Assembly (NCBI GenBank): GCA_028292545.1
Contig: JAQGMC010000013.1
Coordinates: 80,672 to 144,671, forward strand
DNA from: Paucimonas sp.
GTDB lineage: Bacteria > Pseudomonadota > Gammaproteobacteria > Burkholderiales > Burkholderiaceae_D
DNA: 64,000 nt
Direction of reading: 5' to 3'
Positions 58,128 to 64,000 of the stretch are shown here, piece by piece. Below the pieces are notes generated by a model. That model had not been told where the DNA came from and ran no database searches. It was given only the letters and a program-made list of their open reading frames with translations. Numbering within the stretch: position 1 is the stretch's first letter; each line of letters opens with the position of its first letter. The position numbers and the translations under genes were made by a program.

Positions 58128-58862
58128 TCATGGCGCGTCGTCGTACTTCGGTATGGCTTCGGCTTCGGCCCGGGCCTCGGCAACCCAGCGCGCCACAGCA
58201 GGATGGCTTGCAACGCGTTCGGCATACCCTTGCAGCACCGGCGCCAGCGCCACGTCATAACCGAGGAAGCGCATCACGACCGGCGCATAGAAAGCGTCGG
58301 CAATGGAAAAGTCGCCGAACAGGAAACCGTTTTGTCCGCGCTGCATGCGCTGGCCGTCCTGGCACAAGCACTGTTCCCAGATTTCACAGATGCGGCCGAT
58401 GTCGGCCTGGGCATCCGGCGTGCGGCCGCGGCCGGGCCGGAAAGCCTTGATATTCATGCTCATGTCGCGTCGCAGCGCGGCAAAGCTGGAATGCATTTCA
58501 GCGCACACCGAGCGCGCCGTGGCACGGGCGCGCAAGTCGCGCGGCCACATCCCGCGATCGGGGAATTGCTCGGCCGCGTATTCGCAAATCGCCAGTGAAT
58601 CCCAGATTGGATGGCCATCGGCCAGCAGCACCGGCACCCGGCCCGATGGCGAGTAGCGCGCAAGCTCCTGGTCAGTACCGGGCTGGTCCAGGCAGACGCG
58701 GATTTCTTCGAATGGAATGTCGAAGGCGGTCAGCGCCACCCAGGGCCGCATCGACCATGAAGAATAATTCTTGTTGGCGATGACCAGTTGCAGCTTGTGC
58801 GGCTGGGTCGATTGCATCGCCCCGGCCGGCGCTGCCAGGGCTTCCAGTTCTGTGTCCTGCAT
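58128..58862 (-). CDS. Glutathione S-transferase family protein
   Basis: LVIANKNYSSWSMRPWVAL, RVPVLLADGHPIWDSLAICEYAAEQFP; alternative start at 58817. Confidence 0.9.
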   Translation of the reverse strand: MQDTELEALAAPAGAMQSTQPHKLQLVIANKNYSSWSMRPWVALTAFDIPFEEIRVCLDQPGTDQELARYSPSGRVPVLLADGHPIWDSLAICEYAAEQFPDRGMWPRDLRARATARSVCAEMHSSFAALRRDMSMNIKAFRPGRGRTPDAQADIGRICEIWEQCLCQDGQRMQRGQNGFLFGDFSIADAFYAPVVMRFLGYDVALAPVLQGYAERVASHPAVARWVAEARAEAEAIPKYDDAP

Positions 58863-58887
58863 GTCGGTCCAGCCTGCGAGGTAAGGG

Positions 58888-60942
58888 TCAGGGAGCGGGG
58901 GTGCTGCCCGGGAGGTTGCCGGCGGGGTTGCCCGCGGTGTTGGCAGCGGGGTTGCCAGCGGGGTTGCCCAACGTGTTGCCCGCGACGCTGCCACTGTCGG
59001 CAATGCCGGCGTCGACAATCGCCGACGGTGTGTAGCCCTTGGGCGCAACCATACCAAGGCGCTCGCGCAGCGATTGCCCGCGGCCTTCGAACAGCGCGGC
59101 GTAATAAGTGGCGTTGGACAGCACGCTCTTGACGTAATTGCGGGTTTCCGTGAATGGAATCGACTCCGCGAATATGGCGCCTTCGACCGCGCGCGGCAAG
59201 GTTGAGCGCCAGGCGCGTGGCCGCCCCGGCCCGGCATTGTAGCCAGCCGTTGCCAGCGCTTGCGAGCCGTCAAGTTCGCCCAGCACCATGTTCAGGTAAT
59301 TGGTGCCCAGCACGATGTTGGTGCCGATATCGTTGACCCGGCTGTGGTCATAATCGCGCATGCCCAGCTTGCGCGCCACCGCCTTGGCCGTGGCCGGCAT
59401 CAGCTGCATCAAGCCGGAGGCGCCCACATGTGAACGGGCACCCATGACGAAGCGCGATTCCTGGCGGATCAAACCATAGACCCAGGCTTTGTCCAGCCGC
59501 AGCGGCTCGGTCGCCTTGTGCATCAGGTCACTGTGCGGCGCTGGAAAGCGTTGCGTGAAATCGAATTCCGCGCGTGTGCGGTCGGAGGTATTGACCATGC
59601 GGTCCAGCAGGTTGATCCGGCGCGCATATTCCGCCGCGGCCAGGTATTCGCGGTCGCTCATCTTGCGCAATTGCCAGTTCCATTCGCGGTAGGCTTCAAA
59701 GCGCATGTTCAGTTCCAGGAACTTGATGGCGCGCTTGAAGCCCGGATTGGCCGCCATCGCATTGATCTCGGCTTCATCGGGCAGCGTGGCTTGCGGTGGA
59801 ACGGTGATCTTCTGGCCCAGTTCTTCGGTTGCAAGCTGGCCATAGAAATTCCATTGCTTGGCTACCGACTGGAACAGTGCCTGCGCTTGTTCTGGCTGGC
59901 CCTGCACTTTCAGCGCGCGCCCTTTCCAGTAAGTCCAGGCTGCGTCTGCCTGCAGCGACGCGGGCATGGCTTCAATTGCTTCGCGCACCAGTTTCCAGTC
60001 GCCGGCGCGCAAGGCCGATCGCACTTTCCACTGATGGCCATCTTGCGACAAGGGGGCGCGACCGCTGCGGCGCCAGTAGGCTGCCGCATCCGGCGCGGCT
60101 TTCAATGACGCCTGCAGTGCCACCTGGGCCCAGCCCAGCGCCTGCTCGGCTGGCGTCAGCTTGGGCGCTGCGCGTTCCAGCACTTGCGCCGCCTGGTCCA
60201 CGCTGGTGCGCGCCACGCGGCCGAGCGCGACGATGAACAATTCATGCGCCGCGCGGCCATTGCCCACGCCGGCGCCAAGCAAGACTGCCGGACGGTCGAA
60301 AGCCTGGACCATCGCCGCGTCGGACGCGCCAACAGTCCCTGTAAGCCGGCGCGCGAGGCCGCCATAATTGTTTTCTGCGGCCAGCCTGACCTGGGCCCAG
60401 GCATCATCGGCAGTAAACTGGCCGTTCTGCACCAGGGTTGCAATCAAGGTCGGGCAACCCTCGCCATAATCCTTGGGCGAAGCCAGCAGCGCGCGCGCTT
60501 CGGCCGCCACATCCTGGCCCTTGACGGCGCGGGACAGCAAGCCATAGCACTTGAGCTGCAAGTCGTCATTCAGGATGAATTGCGGATATTGCTCATCGAA
60601 TGTGGCCCAGTCGCGGCTGAAGCCGAGCCACAGCAGCCAGTCATTACGCAAGCGGTCGCCAATGGCGGTGCCGGCATGGCGCGCCAGGTAGTCGCGGATC
60701 TCTGCTTGGGGCGCAGAGCCGAGGCGCGTGCGCAGCCGGTAATACTCGACATACGAGGGAATCGGATATTGCGCCAGGCGCGCCGCAAGCTCGGCTGCGC
60801 GCGCGCTGTCCTGGCGCCGCCAGGCGTCGCGCAGCGACAGGAAAGTTTCATCGTCGGCGTTGACCTGGCCGTAGGCATTGCCGCAGGCTGCGAGCGCAGC
60901 CAGGACCAGCGGAAGTAAGCGTTTGGACAAGCGCATTGCCAT
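58888..60942 (-). CDS. Soluble lytic murein transglycosylase (Slt-like)
   Basis: Helical N-terminus, SLT motifs GLIRQESRFVMGARSHVGASGLMQLMPATAK and NIVLGTNYLNMVLGELDGSQALATAGYNAGPGR. Confidence 0.93.
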   Translation of the reverse strand: MAMRLSKRLLPLVLAALAACGNAYGQVNADDETFLSLRDAWRRQDSARAAELAARLAQYPIPSYVEYYRLRTRLGSAPQAEIRDYLARHAGTAIGDRLRNDWLLWLGFSRDWATFDEQYPQFILNDDLQLKCYGLLSRAVKGQDVAAEARALLASPKDYGEGCPTLIATLVQNGQFTADDAWAQVRLAAENNYGGLARRLTGTVGASDAAMVQAFDRPAVLLGAGVGNGRAAHELFIVALGRVARTSVDQAAQVLERAAPKLTPAEQALGWAQVALQASLKAAPDAAAYWRRSGRAPLSQDGHQWKVRSALRAGDWKLVREAIEAMPASLQADAAWTYWKGRALKVQGQPEQAQALFQSVAKQWNFYGQLATEELGQKITVPPQATLPDEAEINAMAANPGFKRAIKFLELNMRFEAYREWNWQLRKMSDREYLAAAEYARRINLLDRMVNTSDRTRAEFDFTQRFPAPHSDLMHKATEPLRLDKAWVYGLIRQESRFVMGARSHVGASGLMQLMPATAKAVARKLGMRDYDHSRVNDIGTNIVLGTNYLNMVLGELDGSQALATAGYNAGPGRPRAWRSTLPRAVEGAIFAESIPFTETRNYVKSVLSNATYYAALFEGRGQSLRERLGMVAPKGYTPSAIVDAGIADSGSVAGNTLGNPAGNPAANTAGNPAGNLPGSTPAP

Positions 60943-61053
60943 GTGAAATCGACCTTCTCGGGGGCAAGATTTTTGTTCATCTAGAATAGCATGCAGGCCG
61001 GGCGCGACAATCACGCCCCGGCACTGAAAAACCGGCCTACAACGCATTCGACC

Positions 61054-61596
61054 ATGCAAAGAAAACAGGATTTGCGACCAGTGTTGCTGGCGCAGCGCAA
61101 AGCCATGTCATCCTCCCAACGCGCAGCCATGAACCGGGCGCTTTCCGAGGCGATGCTTGCGTGGTGCGATGGCAACGGGCCTGCGCTGCTGGCGCTGTAC
61201 ATGCCGATGCGCGGCGAGCCTGACTTGCTGCAAGCCTGCGAAATCCTGGTTGCGAAAGGCACAAGCCTGGCGCTTCCGGTAGTGGTCGAAAAGAATGCGC
61301 CGCTGGCCTTCGCGGCATGGAAACCGGGCGACCCGCTGGTGAAAGACTTGGCTGGGGTTGATGCGCCGGCGCAGCGGCGCCTGGTCGATCCGGATACGCT
61401 TTTGATTCCTTGCCTCGGCTATAACGGCGATCGTTACCGCCTGGGCTATGGCGCCGGTTACTACGACCGCACGCTGGCGGCACGGCCCGGCGTCAGGGCG
61501 ATTGGCGTGGCATGGTCAGACAGCCGGGTGGATTTCGCGCCCGATGTTTTCGACCAGCCGCTGCACCTGATCCTGACCGAGGCCGGCCCGGTATAA
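61054..61596 (+). CDS. 5-formyltetrahydrofolate cyclo-ligase family protein
   Basis: LLIPCLGYNGDRYRLGYGAGYYDRTLA. Confidence 0.94.
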   Translation: MQRKQDLRPVLLAQRKAMSSSQRAAMNRALSEAMLAWCDGNGPALLALYMPMRGEPDLLQACEILVAKGTSLALPVVVEKNAPLAFAAWKPGDPLVKDLAGVDAPAQRRLVDPDTLLIPCLGYNGDRYRLGYGAGYYDRTLAARPGVRAIGVAWSDSRVDFAPDVFDQPLHLILTEAGPV

Positions 61597-61634
61597 GCGA
61601 CCGGCGGCCGGCGGCCGGCTTCACGCCAGCCGGC

Positions 61635-62480
61635 TCAGCGTTCTGACAGGCGCAGGCGCTTCCACAATTCTGTGGTCGCGGCAGCCTGGTTCAGCGAATA
61701 GAAATGCAGGCCGGGCGCGCCGCCGGCAATCAGGCGCTCACACAGGTCGGACACCACATCCAGGCCGAAAGCCTTGATGCTGGCCGTGTCGTCGCCAAAG
61801 CTGGCCAGCTTCAGCCGCACCCAGCGCGGTATTTCGGCGCCGCACATGTCGGAGAAGCGGCTCAGTTGCGAATAATTCGTGATCGGCATGATGCCGGCTG
61901 CGATCGGCACATCCACGCCCGCCTTGCGCGCCTGCTCGACGAACTGGAAATAGGCGTCGGCGTTGTAGAAATATTGCGTGATCGCCGCGTTGGCGCCGGC
62001 GTTTATCTTGCGTACGAAATTGTTCAGGTCGTCTTGCGGCGACTTCGCCTGCGGATGCATTTCCGGATAGGCGGCGGCTTCGATATGAAACCAGTCGCCG
62101 GTATGCTCGCGGATGAAGGCGATCAACTCGCTGGCATAGCGGAATTCGCCAGAGGTAGCGCCGCCATAGCCGCTGGGGAGGTCGCCGCGCAAGGCCACCA
62201 GGCGGCGTATGCCATGCGACTTGTACTCATCCAGTATCGCCCGCAAGTCTTCACGCGAGCGGCCGATGCAGGAGATGTGCGGCGCGGCCGCATGGCCCTC
62301 GCGGCAAATCTCCAGCACCGTGTCGCGGGTGCCGGCTTGGGTGGAACCGCCAGCGCCGAAAGTCACTGAAAAATAAGCCGGCTTCAACTGCGCCAGCTGG
62401 GCGCGCGCCACGCGCAGTTTTTCCGCGCCCTCGGGCGTCTTGGGCGGGAAGAATTCAATGCTGAAGCTCTTGGAAGACAT
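61635..62480 (-). CDS. metF: Methylenetetrahydrofolate reductase
   Basis: SIEFFPPKTPEGAEKL, FSVTFGAGGSTQAGT, ITQYFYNADAYFQFVEQARKAG. Confidence 0.96.
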   Translation of the reverse strand: MSSKSFSIEFFPPKTPEGAEKLRVARAQLAQLKPAYFSVTFGAGGSTQAGTRDTVLEICREGHAAAPHISCIGRSREDLRAILDEYKSHGIRRLVALRGDLPSGYGGATSGEFRYASELIAFIREHTGDWFHIEAAAYPEMHPQAKSPQDDLNNFVRKINAGANAAITQYFYNADAYFQFVEQARKAGVDVPIAAGIMPITNYSQLSRFSDMCGAEIPRWVRLKLASFGDDTASIKAFGLDVVSDLCERLIAGGAPGLHFYSLNQAAATTELWKRLRLSER

Positions 62481-62821
62481 TATTTTTTTAGCATAAGGGA
62501 CGACAGCGCCCAGGAAATCAGGCTGTACACCAGCGCGCCACCGACCGCCGACCAGAAGCCAGCCACGTAAAAGCCGGCGAACAGCGAAGCCACGGCCCAG
62601 AACAGCAAGCCGTTGATGACGAAGATGAACAAGCCAAGCGTGACGACCGACACGGGCAGCGTCAGCAACACGAGCACGGGCCGGATCAGCGTATTCACCA
62701 GCCCCAGCACCAGCGCCGCGACCAGGGCCGTCGACAGGTCCGCGATTTCCACCGTTTTCAGCAGCCAGGAAGTGGCGAACAGCGCCACCGCATTGATGAT
62801 CCACGTCAGCAACAATCGCAT
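62480..62821 (-). CDS. Phage-holin-4-superfamily-like membrane protein
   Basis: Four hydrophobic helices (LLLTWIINAVALFATSWLL..., LVNTLIRPVLVLLTLPVSVVTLGLFIFVINGLLFW). Confidence 0.87.
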   Translation of the reverse strand: MRLLLTWIINAVALFATSWLLKTVEIADLSTALVAALVLGLVNTLIRPVLVLLTLPVSVVTLGLFIFVINGLLFWAVASLFAGFYVAGFWSAVGGALVYSLISWALSSLMLKK

Positions 62822-62893
62822 GCAAGACTCCTGGTGGCAACGCGCGCGGCTTGCGGGCCGCGCGCGCTCAGCCGGGCGGGACGCCCGGATCCG

Positions 62894-64000
62894 TCAATAA
62901 CGGTAGTGGTCAGGCTTGTACGGGCCCGATTTCGACACGCCGATGTAACCAGCCTGCTCTTCGGTCAGCTCCGTCAATTGCGCGTTGAGCTTGCGCAGTT
63001 GCAGGCGCGCGACTTTTTCATCGAGGTGCTTGGGCAGCGTGTACACACCCACCGGATACGCCTTGGTGTTGGTGAACAGCTCAATCTGCGCGATGGTCTG
63101 GTTCGCAAACGACGAACTCATCACATACGAAGGATGGCCCGTGCCGCAACCGAGGTTCACCAGGCGTCCCTCTGCCAGCAGGATGATGCGTTTCCCGTTG
63201 GGGAAGATCACATGGTCGACCTGGGGCTTGATGTTTTCCCAGCTGTATTTCTTGAGCGAGGCGACATCGATTTCATTGTCGAAGTGGCCGATGTTGCAGA
63301 CGATGGCCTGGTCTTTCATGCGCGCCATGTGGTCATGCGTGATCACATGATAGTTGCCGGTGGCGGTGACGAAAATATCGGCATGCTCGCAAGCGTATTC
63401 CATGGTCACGACGCGATAGCCTTCCATTGCTGCCTGCAGCGCGCAGATCGGGTCGATTTCCGTTACCCACACCTGTGCCGACAGTGCGCGCAAGGCTTGG
63501 GCCGAACCCTTGCCCACGTCGCCATAACCGGCCACGACCGCGACCTTGCCCGCCACCATGACGTCGGTGGCGCGCTTGATGCCATCCACCAGCGATTCGC
63601 GGCAGCCGTACAGGTTGTCGAACTTGGACTTGGTGACGGAATCGTTGACGTTGATCGCCGGGAAGGACAGCTTGCCTTCCTTGTGCATCTGGTACAGGCG
63701 ATGCACGCCAGTCGTGGTTTCCTCGGTCACGCCCAGGATTTGCGCCAGGCGCACTGAATACCAGGTCGGGTCGGTGGCCAATTTCTTTTTGATGGCGTTG
63801 AACAGGCAGGTGGCCTCTTCCGAATCCGGGTTTTCCAGCAGGCTGGCATCTTTTTCAGCGCGCGCGCCCAGGTGCAAGAGCAGCGTGGCGTCGCCGCCAT
63901 CGTCCAGGATCATGTTCGAGTATTCGCCATTGGGCCACTCGAAAATGCGGTGCGTGAAGTCCCAGTATTCATCCAGGTTCTCGCCCTTGAAGGCGAACAC
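62894..64000 (-). CDS. ahcY: Adenosylhomocysteinase (5' end outside window)
   Basis: [47 protein letters not shown]-terminus PYKPDHYRY. Confidence 0.98.
   Translation of the reverse strand: MFAFKGENLDEYWDFTHRIFEWPNGEYSNMILDDGGDATLLLHLGARAEKDASLLENPDSEEATCLFNAIKKKLATDPTWYSVRLAQILGVTEETTTGVHRLYQMHKEGKLSFPAINVNDSVTKSKFDNLYGCRESLVDGIKRATDVMVAGKVAVVAGYGDVGKGSAQALRALSAQVWVTEIDPICALQAAMEGYRVVTMEYACEHADIFVTATGNYHVITHDHMARMKDQAIVCNIGHFDNEIDVASLKKYSWENIKPQVDHVIFPNGKRIILLAEGRLVNLGCGTGHPSYVMSSSFANQTIAQIELFTNTKAYPVGVYTLPKHLDEKVARLQLRKLNAQLTELTEEQAGYIGVSKSGPYKPDHYRY

Noticed and set aside
62480-62821. Holin-like gene as evidence of a prophage
   Set aside because: No other phage genes; embedded in the metF-ahcY housekeeping context.

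Overview
This window reads as a chromosomal segment of a betaproteobacterium, probably Burkholderiales/Oxalobacteraceae-like (inferred from gene content and order, not searched). Most of it is core genome: coaD-rsmD-M16 peptidases, ftsY-ftsE-ftsX-rpoH, a large aa3-type cytochrome c oxidase and heme A assembly cluster, pilA, phaM, queC, a class A PBP, an iorAB-type fusion with hppD and an Lrp regulator, cca, a soluble lytic transglycosylase, and metF-ahcY. Two stretches look accessory. The first (about 1.3-8.9 kb) holds a lipobox-bearing ice-binding-like (DUF3494) protein, a two-partner-secretion pair (FhaC/ShlB-like transporter and hemagglutinin-like exoprotein), and an L,D-transpeptidase. The second (about 41-47 kb) is a patchwork of small stand-alone genes. 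Main observations: (i) a perfect CIRCE operator upstream of rpoH; (ii) a secreted cupin gene interrupted by a single in-frame TAG at its signal-peptide junction; (iii) a comF gene that has lost its C-terminal phosphoribosyltransferase portion and runs into the pcuAC leader; (iv) a perfect FNR-type box with no adjacent gene; (v) a sigma54-type promoter at pilA; (vi) a perfect palindrome between divergent hppD and lrp; (vii) a terminator hairpin abutting the rfaE2 start codon; (viii) related hairpins and tandem repeats in the accessory region. I found no CRISPR array, rRNA, tRNA or transposase. No wholly new multi-gene system could be demonstrated from sequence reading alone.
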